Part shown: in pieces, positions 24,829 through 32,976 of the stretch
Layout of the letters: each line of letters begins with the position of its first letter
How positions within the stretch are numbered: position 1 is the first letter of the stretch
Origin: Empedobacter sedimenti
GTDB taxonomy: Bacteria; Bacteroidota; Bacteroidia; Flavobacteriales; Weeksellaceae
DNA: 64,000 bases
Direction: 5' to 3'
Assembly (NCBI RefSeq): GCF_030005555.1
Contig: NZ_JASCQG010000004.1
Span: 62,001 to 126,000, forward strand
Program-made: the position numbers and the translations under genes
Notes under the pieces: model-generated
The model's database searches: none
What the model saw: only the letters and a program-made list of their open reading frames with translations
Told to the model about the DNA's origin: nothing

Positions 24829-25206
24829 CTATTTCTTTTTACGATCTATTTCATTGTCAATTATATCACGTAATTTTTCTAATTCTTCGACTGACATATT
24901 ATTTGATTTTGCAAAAAATGAAGCAAATTGTGTTGCCGAATTATTAAAGAAGTTAGAAATCATTCCTTTTACTTCTTTCGAAAAATAATCATCTTTTTTT
25001 ACCAAAGCGAAATATCTACGCGAGTTTCCCATTTGTTCGTAATCAATATAACCTTTGTCGTGCATACGTTTCAGTAAGGTAGAAATTGTTGTGTTTGCAG
25101 GCTTTGGATCGTCATAAGAGTCGATAATATCTTTTGCAAAAACATTGTTTCCGCTCCAAATAACTTCCATTACTTCTTCTTCTTTTTTAGATAATCTTAC
25201 TTTCAT
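24829..25206 (-). CDS. BlaI/MecI/CopY-family transcriptional repressor
   Basis: A 125-residue winged-helix repressor. It shows MKVRLSKKEEEVMEVIW, the recognition region PANTTISTLLKRMHDKGYIDYE, the wing GNSRRYFALVKKDDYF, and a C-terminal dimerisation helix. This is the standard layout of BlaI partners of M56 sensors. It forms a two-gene unit with the M56 peptidase (3-base gap) and starts after a clear promoter that overlaps a dyad, so it probably represses itself. Confidence 0.92.
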   Translation of the reverse strand: MKVRLSKKEEEVMEVIWSGNNVFAKDIIDSYDDPKPANTTISTLLKRMHDKGYIDYEQMGNSRRYFALVKKDDYFSKEVKGMISNFFNNSATQFASFFAKSNNMSVEELEKLRDIIDNEIDRKKK

Positions 25207-25221
25207 GTCTACAATTTTATT

Positions 25222-25243
25222 TTCTATTACTACAAATATAGAA
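25222..25243 (-). promoter_or_regulatory. Candidate BlaI operator (inverted repeat)
   Basis: TTCTAT and ATAGAA, exact reverse complements, are separated by 10 bases and overlap the -7 promoter element. Placement fits autorepression by the BlaI-type protein encoded directly downstream. The half-sites differ from the staphylococcal TACA/TGTA type, so this is a positional inference. Confidence 0.35.
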
Positions 25244-25262
25244 TAAAAATAAACTCAGCAAA
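25233..25262 (-). promoter_or_regulatory. Promoter of the blaI-blaR1 unit
   Basis: The minus strand has TTTG at 25262-25259, 18 bases, then TATATTTG at 25240-25233. Both elements match the Bacteroidota consensus. The leader to the ATG at 25206 is about 20 bases. Confidence 0.65.
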
Positions 25263-25295
25263 ATATTTTAGTGTTTTTTAACGATTAAACACAAA

Positions 25296-25320
25296 AAAAA
25301 GGAGCAAAAAGCTCCTTTAT
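25296..25320 (-). terminator. Terminator of the 205-residue OMP gene
   Basis: AAAGGAGC and GCTCCTTT pair around a 5-base A loop; the minus strand continues into a U-rich tract. It lies about 20 bases past the OMP stop. Confidence 0.75.
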
Positions 25321-25340
25321 ATATTTCGTATTAAAATGAA

Positions 25341-25958
25341 TTACATTTCTGCTAATTTGTACGCTACACCTACACTAAAGTATGTGTTTGTAATTTTGTA
25401 GTTATCATTCATTCCGGCTGGAAAAACATTGTTAATGTTTGATAAACCTTTAGTAAAACGAGCGTTGATTTCTAATTCGTCCGTCACTTTATATCCAGCA
25501 CCAAAGTTTAATCCAAAATCAAATGTTTTGAAATTGTCAGTTACTTTTACTTTTGTATCAGTTTTACCTTCTTCACTTTTCGCTTTCGCAGAAACTAAGA
25601 AACCTAATTGTGGACCAAATTCAACATTCAATCCTTCCATAATTTCATAACGTCCCATTAAAGGAATATTAATGTTATGCGTTACTATTTTTGTGTTAGT
25701 ATTATCATTTGTTTTAACTCCTGCTCCTTGCTTAGAGTATAATAATTCTGGTTGAAAGCTAATTTGATCAGTTACTTTATAGTTTGCATAACCACCAACA
25801 TAAAAATCTGTTCTAAATTTTGTTTGATCATCATACAATTTTTTAGAATCTCCTGATAAAGTAGAGAAATTAAGTCCACCTTTTACTCCTAAATCAATTT
25901 GAGCGTTTGCCGCACTTAATCCACCGAAAAGTGCTATTCCTAAAATAAGTTTTTTCAT
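25341..25958 (-). CDS. Outer-membrane beta-barrel protein (porin/PorT-like)
   Basis: A 205-residue barrel protein with signal MKKLILGIALFGGLSAANAQ. The mature start IDLGVKGGLNFSTLSG is the usual opening of this group, followed by FYVGGYANYKVTDQISFQPELLYSKQGAG, LNVEFGPQLGFLVS, FDFGLNFGAGYKVTDELEINARF and the end YFSVGVAYKLAEM. It resembles the 220-residue OMP at 55.7 kb strand by strand (for example QPE before the third strand and FDFGxNFGxGYxVTD), so they are paralogs. The function is unknown. A perfect palindrome lies 23 bases upstream of the start. Confidence 0.83.
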   Translation of the reverse strand: MKKLILGIALFGGLSAANAQIDLGVKGGLNFSTLSGDSKKLYDDQTKFRTDFYVGGYANYKVTDQISFQPELLYSKQGAGVKTNDNTNTKIVTHNINIPLMGRYEIMEGLNVEFGPQLGFLVSAKAKSEEGKTDTKVKVTDNFKTFDFGLNFGAGYKVTDELEINARFTKGLSNINNVFPAGMNDNYKITNTYFSVGVAYKLAEM

Positions 25959-25980
25959 TGTACTAGTTTGTTTTATTATG

Positions 25981-25994
25981 ATAGCTTAAGCTAT
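25981..25994 (+). repeat. 14-bp perfect palindrome upstream of an OMP gene
   Basis: ATAGCTTAAGCTAT is identical to its reverse complement and sits 22 bases before the OMP start codon. It could be an operator; no matching second copy was noticed in the window. Confidence 0.4.
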
Positions 25995-26110
25995 ATTTAT
26001 TGCTAAAGTAGATATTTTCAATAGATTGATGATTTTATTAAAACACAATAATAGGTTTATTGTAACAATTTTTATGCCTTTTTGTTAAAATTCTGTGAAT
26101 TAAAAGTAAT

Positions 26111-27361
26111 TTAAAGAATTTTATTCAAATAATCTAAAATAATTTTAGTCGCATTTGGCGAATTCTGTACAAAATCTCCCGCTTTTTTTCCACTTTCTTT
26201 ACGGTAATTTTCGTCGTTCATCAAGCGATTCATAATTGTATCAAATTCAGCTTGATTCGAGATTGTAAACCCTCCACCAATTTCAATTAAATCAACTGCT
26301 TCCTGAAATTTCTTGTATTTAGAACCAAAAACGACAGGATTTCCAAATGTTACCGCTTCCAAAGTATTGTGAATACCAGCTCCAAAACCTCCGCCAATGT
26401 AGGTGATGTCAGCATATGAATAAACTTTAGATAAAATACCAATTGTGTTGAGAATAAATATTTTCGAATCAATCAAATCTTGCTTCGATGTTTTTTCTAA
26501 ATCAGAAAATTTAACAGCTTTTTGATTAATCTTACTTAGAAAAGAATTGATTTCAGCATCATTCAAATTATGCGGTGCAAAAACAATTTTCCAATCATCA
26601 TTTAAATTTTGGTTGATTAAATTCACAAATAATTCTTCATCTTTTGGCCAAGAACTTCCAACCACAATTAATTTCGAATTTTGTTTAAAATCATTCATAA
26701 AATCCAACTGATTATCTTGATGAATGATCTGTTTTACTCGGTCAAAGCGTGTATCGCCCGCAATTGTGTTTTGAGTGATTTGAATAGAATCTAATAAATC
26801 TTTTGACTTTTGATTTTGAACAAAGAAATGATTCACTAAACTTAATTTTTTCGCAAACCAATTGTTTCCATCTTTCTTGAAAAAGTTTTGACTTTCTCTA
26901 AAAATAGAAGAAACCACAATTGTCGGAATGTTTTGCTGATGTAATTCGGTAATCAAATTGAACCAATATTCGTACTTCACCAAGATCAAAATCTCAGGAT
27001 GAAGCACTTTTATTAACTTTTCTGCATTCGATTTTGTATCCAAAGGCAAATAAAAAATAACATCTGCTCCTTGATAATTCTTTCTAATTTCATAACCCGA
27101 AGGCGAAAAAAAAGAAACGGCTATTTTATGTGTCGGATAGTTTTCTTTCAACGCCTCAATAACAGGTCGACCTTGCTCAAACTCTCCTAAAGATGAACAA
27201 TGTATCCACAAAACTTTATCGGTTTCAGAAATTTTAGAAGCTATTTTTTCTTCCCAATTTTTTCTTCCATCAATCCAAAGTTTTGCTTTTTCGTTAAAAT
27301 TCGAAGCTAATTTTAGCGCCGTTCCGTACGCCTTAATCGATATGTTATAAAATCCTTGCAC
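26111..27361 (-). CDS. kdtA: 3-deoxy-D-manno-octulosonic acid transferase
   Basis: KdtA (WaaA) adds Kdo to lipid IVA, the first step of the lipopolysaccharide core. The 416-residue GT-B enzyme has the N-terminal domain IWIHCSSLGEFEQGRPVIEAL, SFFSPSGYEIRKN, LVKYEYWFNLI and the donor-side ILNTIGILSKVYSYADITYIGGGFGAGIHNTLEA, followed by the catalytic region FGNPVVFGSKYKKFQEA. No ATG is available; the frame begins with GTG at 27361, which matches where homologs start (FYNISIKAYG). A TAACTTTG -7 element lies 7 bases upstream. It is divergent from the sugar aminotransferase gene. Confidence 0.93.
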   Translation of the reverse strand: MQGFYNISIKAYGTALKLASNFNEKAKLWIDGRKNWEEKIASKISETDKVLWIHCSSLGEFEQGRPVIEALKENYPTHKIAVSFFSPSGYEIRKNYQGADVIFYLPLDTKSNAEKLIKVLHPEILILVKYEYWFNLITELHQQNIPTIVVSSIFRESQNFFKKDGNNWFAKKLSLVNHFFVQNQKSKDLLDSIQITQNTIAGDTRFDRVKQIIHQDNQLDFMNDFKQNSKLIVVGSSWPKDEELFVNLINQNLNDDWKIVFAPHNLNDAEINSFLSKINQKAVKFSDLEKTSKQDLIDSKIFILNTIGILSKVYSYADITYIGGGFGAGIHNTLEAVTFGNPVVFGSKYKKFQEAVDLIEIGGGFTISNQAEFDTIMNRLMNDENYRKESGKKAGDFVQNSPNATKIILDYLNKIL

Positions 27362-27368
27362 AATCTTG

Positions 27369-27376
27369 CAAAGTTA
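27369..27376 (-). promoter_or_regulatory. -7 element of the kdtA promoter
   Basis: The minus strand reads TAACTTTG, a full TAnnTTTG match, ending 7 bases before the GTG start. No clear -33 element is seen. The transcript would have almost no leader. Confidence 0.4.
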
Positions 27377-27380
27377 AAAA

Positions 27381-27408
27381 TTTAGAATGAGCTTTTTTTG
27401 TACATTTG
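27381..27408 (+). promoter_or_regulatory. Promoter of the DegT-family aminotransferase gene
   Basis: TACATTTG at 27401-27408 matches TAnnTTTG; TTTAG at 27381-27385 may be the -33 element. The leader to the ATG at 27460 is about 45 bases. Confidence 0.5.
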
Positions 27409-27459
27409 TCCGAATAAAATTAACTTTTTTAGTTGCTTGATTTATAGATTCATTAAGAT

Positions 27460-28575
27460 ATGAAAAAAATACAAATGGTTGACTTACAAAGTCAATATCA
27501 AAAAATAAAAGGAGACGTTGATGCAGCAATTTTGAATGTTTTAGATTCTGCCGCTTTTATTAATGGTCCAGAAGTAAAACAATTTGAAACTGAATTGCAA
27601 GACTACTTAAATGTAAAACATGTAATTCCTTGTGCGAACGGAACAGATGCATTACAAATTGCGTTGATGGCATTAGGTTTGGAGCCAGGTGATGAGGTTA
27701 TTACAGCGGATTTTACATTTGCTGCAACAGTAGAAGTTGTTGATTTATTGAAATTAAATTCAATTTTAGTTGATGTTGATTATGATACATTTACAATTGA
27801 TACAGAAAAATTGAAAGCGGCAATTACGCCAAAAACTAAAGCAATTATTCCAGTTCATTTATTTGGTCAATGTGCAAATATGGACGAGGTTATGGCTATT
27901 GCAAAAGAGCATAACTTATATGTTGTAGAAGATACTGCACAAGCAATTGGAGCGGATTATAAAGGTCAAAAAGCTGGAACAATTGGTCATATTGGTTGTA
28001 CATCTTTCTTCCCTTCAAAAAACTTAGGTTGTTATGGTGATGGTGGAGCAATTTTTACAAATGATGATGATATTGCGCATCGTTTACGTGGAATTGTCAA
28101 TCACGGAATGTACAAACGTTATTATCATGATGAAGTAGGTGTTAACTCTCGTCTAGATTCTGTTCAAGCAGCAGTTTTACGTCGTAAATTACCTTTATTG
28201 AATGATTATAACGATGCTCGTAATAAAGCTGCAGCTTATTATACAGCAGCTTTTGCAGATATTGACGAATTATTAACACCTGTTAAAGGAGAAGATACAA
28301 CTCATGTATTTCACCAATATACACTACGTGTTACAAATGGAAAACGTAATGAATTACAAGCTTTCTTAACTGAGAAAGAGATTCCTGCGATGATTTATTA
28401 TCCTGTTCCATTACGCAAACAAAAAGCGTATGATAACGGACATTATAATGATGCAGATTTCCCAAATACAAACAAATTGGTAGAAGAAGTAATGTCTTTA
28501 CCAATGCACACAGAGTTAGATGAGGAGCAATTAGCTTATATCACTTCTGCTGTTCGCGAATTTTTTGGAAAATAA
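27460..28575 (+). CDS. DegT/DnrJ/EryC1/StrS-family sugar aminotransferase
   Basis: A PLP-dependent enzyme that aminates nucleotide-linked keto-sugars for surface glycans. The 371-residue protein shows MVDLQSQYQKIKGDVDAAI, CANGTDALQIALMALGLEPGDEVI, PVHLFGQCANMDEVMAIA, VEDTAQAIGADYKG, and the Schiff-base region TSFFPSKNLGCYGDGGAIFT, in which the Lys of PSKNLG binds PLP. It ends with NSRLDSVQAAVL and a normal C-terminal domain. It resembles WlbE/Per-type enzymes; the exact sugar is not readable. It is a single-gene unit, but galE and kdtA are direct neighbours, which fits polysaccharide synthesis. Confidence 0.9.
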   Translation: MKKIQMVDLQSQYQKIKGDVDAAILNVLDSAAFINGPEVKQFETELQDYLNVKHVIPCANGTDALQIALMALGLEPGDEVITADFTFAATVEVVDLLKLNSILVDVDYDTFTIDTEKLKAAITPKTKAIIPVHLFGQCANMDEVMAIAKEHNLYVVEDTAQAIGADYKGQKAGTIGHIGCTSFFPSKNLGCYGDGGAIFTNDDDIAHRLRGIVNHGMYKRYYHDEVGVNSRLDSVQAAVLRRKLPLLNDYNDARNKAAAYYTAAFADIDELLTPVKGEDTTHVFHQYTLRVTNGKRNELQAFLTEKEIPAMIYYPVPLRKQKAYDNGHYNDADFPNTNKLVEEVMSLPMHTELDEEQLAYITSAVREFFGK

Positions 28576-28594
28576 TTTATCCTAAAAATAATAC

Positions 28595-28628
28595 AAAAAG
28601 CTTCTGAATTGTTTCAGAAGCTTTTTTA
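28595..28628 (+). terminator. Terminator after the sugar aminotransferase
   Basis: AAAAGCTTCTGAA and TTCAGAAGCTTTT form a 13-base stem with a 4-base loop, followed by T. Confidence 0.9.
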
Positions 28629-28634
28629 TTTTCC

Positions 28635-28642
28635 TAAATTTG
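28635..28642 (+). promoter_or_regulatory. -7 element of the galE promoter
   Basis: TAAATTTG matches TAnnTTTG directly after the preceding terminator and 26 bases before the galE ATG. The -33 position falls in the terminator stem and is only T-rich. Confidence 0.45.
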
Positions 28643-28668
28643 AATTCACTATAAAAACTAAAAATAAT

Positions 28669-29682
28669 ATGAGTAAAATATTAGTAACTGGCGGTTTGGG
28701 CTACATTGGCTCTCATACAGTTGTAGCTTTACAAAATGCAGGTTATGAAGTTGTGATTATAGACGATTTATCGAATACAGAAATTAATGTATTGGATAAA
28801 ATTACCTCTATTACTGGAATAAAGCCTTCATATTTCGAGATTGATTTAAAAGATCAAGAAAAAGTAAACGAATTTTTCAAAACAAATAAAATAGACGGAA
28901 TTATCAATTTCGCAGCGCATAAAGCGGTTGGAGAATCTGTTGAAAAACCGTTGATGTATTACCGCAACAATCTTTTAGGTTTGATTAACCTTTTGGATGC
29001 GATGAAAGATTTTGATACAGATAATATTATTTTCAGTTCGTCTTGTACCGTTTACGGACAAGCGGATAAAATGCCTATTGATGAGCAAACTCCACTAAAA
29101 AAACCTGAATCGCCTTACGGAAAAACAAAACAAATGGGTGAGGAAATTTTAGAAGATTTCTCTGCAGCATTTGACAAAAATGTGATTTGTTTACGTTATT
29201 TCAATCCAGTTGGTGCGCATCCAACAGCTAAAATTGGCGAGTTACCAAAAGGAATTCCAAATAATCTAATTCCTTATGTAACGCAAACTGCGGCTGGAAT
29301 TAGAGAAGCATTATCGGTTTGGGGAGATGATTATCCAACGCGTGATGGTACAGCGATTAGGGATTATATTGATGTAAATGATTTAGCTGATGCTCACGTA
29401 AAAGCTGTAACTCGTTTGATTGAAAATAAAAACAATTCAAAATTAGAGTTTTTCAATCTTGGAACAGGAACAGGATCTACTGTTTTAGAAGTTGTACATG
29501 CATTTGAAGAGGCAAATGATTTGAAATTGAAATACGAAATAAAAGAGCGTCGTGCAGGAGATATTATCGAAGCGTATGCAAATAACTCTTTAGCAGAAAA
29601 AGAATTGGGTTGGAAACCTGAAACAAAATTGTCAGAAAGTATGCGTACAGCTTGGGAATGGCAAAAAAGTTTAGATAAATAG
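28669..29682 (+). CDS. galE: UDP-glucose 4-epimerase
   Basis: GalE interconverts UDP-glucose and UDP-galactose. The 337-residue short-chain dehydrogenase begins ILVTGGLGYIGSHTVVALQ (NAD-binding GxxGxxG), and continues with INFAAHKAVGESVEKP, the Ser/Tyr/Lys active site (SSSCTVYG and SPYGKTKQMGEEIL), RYFNPVGAHP, and RDGTAIRDYIDVNDLADAHV, typical of GalE. I start at the ATG at 28669; the frame is open further up only through the terminator hairpin. The Nudix gene follows after 7 bases. Confidence 0.94.
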   Translation: MSKILVTGGLGYIGSHTVVALQNAGYEVVIIDDLSNTEINVLDKITSITGIKPSYFEIDLKDQEKVNEFFKTNKIDGIINFAAHKAVGESVEKPLMYYRNNLLGLINLLDAMKDFDTDNIIFSSSCTVYGQADKMPIDEQTPLKKPESPYGKTKQMGEEILEDFSAAFDKNVICLRYFNPVGAHPTAKIGELPKGIPNNLIPYVTQTAAGIREALSVWGDDYPTRDGTAIRDYIDVNDLADAHVKAVTRLIENKNNSKLEFFNLGTGTGSTVLEVVHAFEEANDLKLKYEIKERRAGDIIEAYANNSLAEKELGWKPETKLSESMRTAWEWQKSLDK

Positions 29683-29689
29683 AAATAAA

Positions 29690-30094
29690 ATGATTCAATT
29701 ACCAACTGCAGGTTTATTGGTTATTAAGAACAATAAACTGCTTTTGACATTTAGCAAAAATAAAAAAGCGTGGTATTTACCAGGTGGAAAAATTGATAAA
29801 GGCGAAAATTCTGAAACAGCTTTGGTAAGAGAAATAAAAGAAGAATTGAGTTTGGATTTGGTAAAAGAAGAGCTCAATTTTTATTGTCATATTACGGCTG
29901 AAGCGTTTGGAGAACAAAATCTTTTGATGGAACAAGATTGTTTTTTGTACGATTTGAAAGACGAAATAAAACCAACAAACGAAATTGAGGCTGTTAAATA
30001 TTTCACTTTTGAAGAATATTTACAAGAAGAAATTCAAGTAATTGGTGTGATCAACGTTTTTGAAAACTTGATAAATGATCATTTATTGAACTAA
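29690..30094 (+). CDS. Nudix hydrolase
   Basis: A 134-residue Nudix protein. The box reads GGKIDKGENSETALVREIKEELSL, matching GX5EX7REUXEEXGU with Leu in place of the last Gly. The N-terminus (LPTAGLLVIKNNKLLLTFSKNKKAWYLPGG) is that of small pyrophosphohydrolases acting on nucleoside diphosphates linked to another group. The gene is 7 bases after galE in the same unit, so a nucleotide-sugar or nucleotide substrate is plausible but not shown. Confidence 0.88.
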   Translation: MIQLPTAGLLVIKNNKLLLTFSKNKKAWYLPGGKIDKGENSETALVREIKEELSLDLVKEELNFYCHITAEAFGEQNLLMEQDCFLYDLKDEIKPTNEIEAVKYFTFEEYLQEEIQVIGVINVFENLINDHLLN

Positions 30095-30110
30095 AAATAA
30101 TTTCAAAAAT

Positions 30111-30147
30111 AAAAGGCAATCTGTTATCGAGATTGCCTTTTGTTTTT
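30111..30147 (+). terminator. Terminator of galE-Nudix, bidirectional
   Basis: AAAGGCAATCT and AGATTGCCTTT pair around a 7-base loop, followed by T-rich sequence on the plus strand and an A/U-rich tract on the minus strand. It separates this unit from the convergent nlpE-like gene. Confidence 0.85.
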
Positions 30148-30149
30148 TA

Positions 30150-30605
30150 TTATTTTAACTTTTTCAAGATGTATTTATCTTTTAAATTTCCTGTGATTTC
30201 TTTTCCTTCTTGGTCTAAAACTCTCAATCTATATTCTTCCACTTTCAATATCAATGGACTTACATTTGAGTTTAAATGTAAAACATTTCCAGAAGCATCC
30301 CATTTATAAAAACCTTCATCTTGGTAAACTGTTTCTTTTCCTAAATATTCTTGCTCCAAAGCAAAGTTTCCATCTTTTTGTAAAACAACAGAATATTTTA
30401 TTCCTTCGCAATCTGCACAAGGTAAAGTACCTACATATTCTCCAGCCCAATCTAAAGAATTTTTAGAGTTATGATCTGACATTGCCACTACTGCAGGAAT
30501 AGCTTTGTCAACACTTTGTGTTTTGTTCTCTTGTTGAACACCTTTTGATTGGCAAGAAAATAATATAAATGATGCGAAAACACTCGCGATGATCGATTTT
30601 TTCAT
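30150..30605 (-). CDS. NlpE-like copper-resistance lipoprotein
   Basis: A 151-residue lipoprotein. The signal MKKSIIASVFASFILFSC ends in a lipobox Cys. After a 40-residue linker comes the NlpE N-terminal domain: WAGEYVGTLPCADCEGIKYSVVLQKDG with the family Cys-x-x-Cys, and then YQDEGFYKWDASGNVLHL. In E. coli NlpE senses surface contact and envelope stress through Cpx; in Bacteroidota only this N-terminal domain is usual and its role is less clear. The promoter lies at 30633-30640; it is divergent from ogt. Confidence 0.88.
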   Translation of the reverse strand: MKKSIIASVFASFILFSCQSKGVQQENKTQSVDKAIPAVVAMSDHNSKNSLDWAGEYVGTLPCADCEGIKYSVVLQKDGNFALEQEYLGKETVYQDEGFYKWDASGNVLHLNSNVSPLILKVEEYRLRVLDQEGKEITGNLKDKYILKKLK

Positions 30606-30632
30606 AAATAAGTTTTATGATATTTTTAACAA

Positions 30633-30640
30633 CAAATTTA
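30633..30640 (-). promoter_or_regulatory. -7 element of the nlpE-like gene
   Basis: The minus strand reads TAAATTTG, a full match to TAnnTTTG, 27 bases before the ATG at 30605. The -33 region shows no TTTG. Confidence 0.4.
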
Positions 30641-30690
30641 ATACCAAATTACGACTATATTTTAATAACTTTCAACTAAAATTTGATAAA

Positions 30691-31197
30691 ATGTTTCACT
30701 CAAAAAAAATACAAACACCTCTTGGAGAAATGCTTGCAATAAAGTCGGAAAAAGGACTTTGTATGTTAGAGTTTTTTGATGGAAAATCGACCGAAAAACA
30801 ACTCAAAGAAATAGAAAGTTTGGGCGAAATTTTGGAAAAAGATGATGATATTTTGAATCGTTTAGAAAATGAATTAAATAATTATTTTGAAGGAAATCAA
30901 AAAGAATTTACCATTCCGCTTGATTTGATTGGAACAGATTTTCAGAGAAAAGTTTGGAACGAATTAATCAAAATTCCGTTTGGAGAAACAAGATCATACA
31001 AAGATCAATCGATCGCCGTTGGAGATTTATTAGCGATACGAGCAGTTGCAAACGCCAATGGGAAAAACAAAATTGCAATCGTAGTGCCTTGTCATCGCGT
31101 AATTGGCTCGGATGGCTCATTGACAGGTTACGCAGGTGGAAAGAAACGCAAACAATTTTTGTTGGAATTAGAATCGCAACAATTGAATCTGTTTTAG
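30691..31197 (+). CDS. ogt: Methylated-DNA--protein-cysteine methyltransferase
   Basis: Suicide repair protein that removes alkyl groups from O6-guanine. The 168-residue product has the N-terminal domain QTPLGEMLAIKSEKGLCMLEF, the helix-turn-helix GTDFQRKVWNELIKIPFGETRSY, and the active site IVVPCHRVIGSDGSLTGYAGG with the acceptor Cys in PCHRV. I start at the ATG at 30691. The frame is open to 30589, but that part overlaps the divergent lipoprotein gene and its promoter and does not resemble a protein N-terminus. Confidence 0.94.
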   Translation: MFHSKKIQTPLGEMLAIKSEKGLCMLEFFDGKSTEKQLKEIESLGEILEKDDDILNRLENELNNYFEGNQKEFTIPLDLIGTDFQRKVWNELIKIPFGETRSYKDQSIAVGDLLAIRAVANANGKNKIAIVVPCHRVIGSDGSLTGYAGGKKRKQFLLELESQQLNLF

Positions 31198-31236
31198 AAA
31201 AAATAATCGTAAATTAGCCAATCAGAAAAGTAATGT

Positions 31237-32106
31237 ATGAGTGTTGAGCTATTACCAGATGGAAGAGTAAAAAAACCCGAATGGTTGCGTGTAAAATTGC
31301 CTACAGGGAAAAAACATCGCGAATTAAGAGGTTTAGTTGATAAATATAAATTAAACACCATTTGCCAAAGTGGAAGCTGTCCTAATATGGGCGAATGTTG
31401 GGGTGAAGGAACTGCAACATTTATGATTTTGGGAAATGTGTGTACGCGTTCATGCGGTTTTTGTGGTGTAAAAACTGGTCGTCCAGAGCAAGTGGATTGG
31501 GCAGAACCAGAAAAAGTAGCGCGTTCTATCAAATTAATGCAAATAAAACATGCGGTTTTAACGTCTGTTGACCGTGATGATTTAAAAGATATGGGTTCTA
31601 TTATTTGGACAGAAACAATACATGCTGTTCGTAGAATTAGCCCTGGAACAACGATGGAAACTTTGATTCCAGATTTTCAAGGAGTTGAAAAACATATCGA
31701 TCGTATTATAGAAGCTGCGCCAGAAGTACTTTCTCATAATATGGAAACGGTTCGTCGATTAACGCGTGAAGTTCGTATTCAGGCAAAATATGATCGTTCG
31801 TTAGAAGTCTTACGTTATGCAAAAGAAGCAGGTCAACGTCGTACAAAGACAGGAATTATGCTTGGTTTGGGTGAGTTTGAAGACGAAGTTTTCGAAACAA
31901 TTCAGGAAGTTGCTGATGCAAATGTAGATGTTATTACAATTGGTCAATATTTACAGCCAACGAAAAAACATTTACCTTTGAAAGAATTTATCACGCCAGA
32001 ACAATTCAAGAAATACGAAGATTTCGCACGTGGATTAGGATTCCGTCATGTAGAATCTGGACCATTGGTTCGTTCTTCTTATCACGCGGAAAAACATATT
32101 TTATAA
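31237..32106 (+). CDS. lipA: Lipoyl synthase
   Basis: LipA inserts two sulfurs into octanoyl groups on lipoate-dependent enzymes. The 289-residue radical-SAM protein has both iron-sulfur motifs: the auxiliary cluster [13 protein letters not shown] and the SAM cluster CTRSCGFC (CX3CX2C). These are followed by [43 protein letters not shown] and [14 protein letters not shown], and [12 protein letters not shown] at the end. It starts at the ATG at 31237, 39 bases after ogt. It likely serves the pyruvate dehydrogenase complex and the glycine cleavage system. Confidence 0.97.
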   Translation: MSVELLPDGRVKKPEWLRVKLPTGKKHRELRGLVDKYKLNTICQSGSCPNMGECWGEGTATFMILGNVCTRSCGFCGVKTGRPEQVDWAEPEKVARSIKLMQIKHAVLTSVDRDDLKDMGSIIWTETIHAVRRISPGTTMETLIPDFQGVEKHIDRIIEAAPEVLSHNMETVRRLTREVRIQAKYDRSLEVLRYAKEAGQRRTKTGIMLGLGEFEDEVFETIQEVADANVDVITIGQYLQPTKKHLPLKEFITPEQFKKYEDFARGLGFRHVESGPLVRSSYHAEKHIL

Positions 32107-32128
32107 ATAGATTATTTCATCATATTTT

Positions 32129-32162
32129 AAAAGAGACACAAGTTATTGTGTCTCTTTTTTAT
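32129..32162 (+). terminator. lipA terminator
   Basis: AAAAGAGACACAA and TTGTGTCTCTTTT form a 13-base stem with a GTTA loop and a T-run. Confidence 0.92.
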
Positions 32163-32187
32163 TATATTTAAATCTTAATCACTAAAT

Positions 32188-32970
32188 ATGAAAAAACTAA
32201 TTGCACTAATCATTTTAATTTCAAGCTATGCAAATGCACAGGTTTATGAGGTACTTATCGAAACCAAGCATCATACAGAATATACACCAGAACAAATTGA
32301 AAAAAGTTTTGGTTATATTAAAGATCCTGAAGTAAGGAAATGGAATATTGATCAAAATACAAATCCAAAACCGCTTGAATTTAAAATTTATTCTTCAAAA
32401 ACAGAATTAAATACAATTGAACAAGAAAAAATTGATAATCAACAAGGAGTGCAAGGTGGAGTGAAAAAGTCAGCTCCAGGATTACCATTTGGTCTTACTT
32501 ATTCTAATTTCGCAAATGGAGAAAATTATAGACAAGTTGATGTTTACGGAAAAAATTATATTGTTATAACTCCTTTAGAAGAATTGGATTGGAAATTTAC
32601 AGACGAGACAAAAGAAATTCTTGGCTATAAAGCTTACAAAGCAACTGCCAAATACGGAGAATTTAATGTTGAAGCGTGGTTTACTAAGGAAATTGATTTT
32701 AATTTCATGCCAATTACAGTAAAACCGATTGAAGGTTTTGTCTTAGAAATGAATATTTTTCTTGAAGCAGAAAATGTTGGTAAATTGAATAACTACGTTA
32801 AAGTACTTACGATTAACAAAAATGTTAAAAAGTATAACTTCAAAATTCCAATAAAGGAACCAGGTAAAAAAGTTAATGTTGTATCGCCTCAAGAATTAGA
32901 CAAAATTTACGAAGAAGCAAACAAGAAAAGAAGTGAAATGTATAATCAAGAAGGTGTTGATAAAAAATAA
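32188..32970 (+). CDS. GLPGLI family exported protein (first of three)
   Basis: A 260-residue exported protein with signal MKKLIALIILISSYANAQ. It belongs to the GLPGLI family of Bacteroidota by its layout: an N-terminal strand region (VYEVLIETKHHTEYTP), the central ETKEILGYKAYKATAKYGEFNVEAWFTKEI, and the family motif region, here VKPIEGFVLEMNIF, in which only the Gly and the following hydrophobics are kept. It ends with a charged helix and GVDKK. The function of the family is unknown. It is the first of three tandem copies separated by 6 and 1 bases, so all three should be co-expressed. Confidence 0.8.
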   Translation: MKKLIALIILISSYANAQVYEVLIETKHHTEYTPEQIEKSFGYIKDPEVRKWNIDQNTNPKPLEFKIYSSKTELNTIEQEKIDNQQGVQGGVKKSAPGLPFGLTYSNFANGENYRQVDVYGKNYIVITPLEELDWKFTDETKEILGYKAYKATAKYGEFNVEAWFTKEIDFNFMPITVKPIEGFVLEMNIFLEAENVGKLNNYVKVLTINKNVKKYNFKIPIKEPGKKVNVVSPQELDKIYEEANKKRSEMYNQEGVDKK

Positions 32971-32976
32971 ACTACT

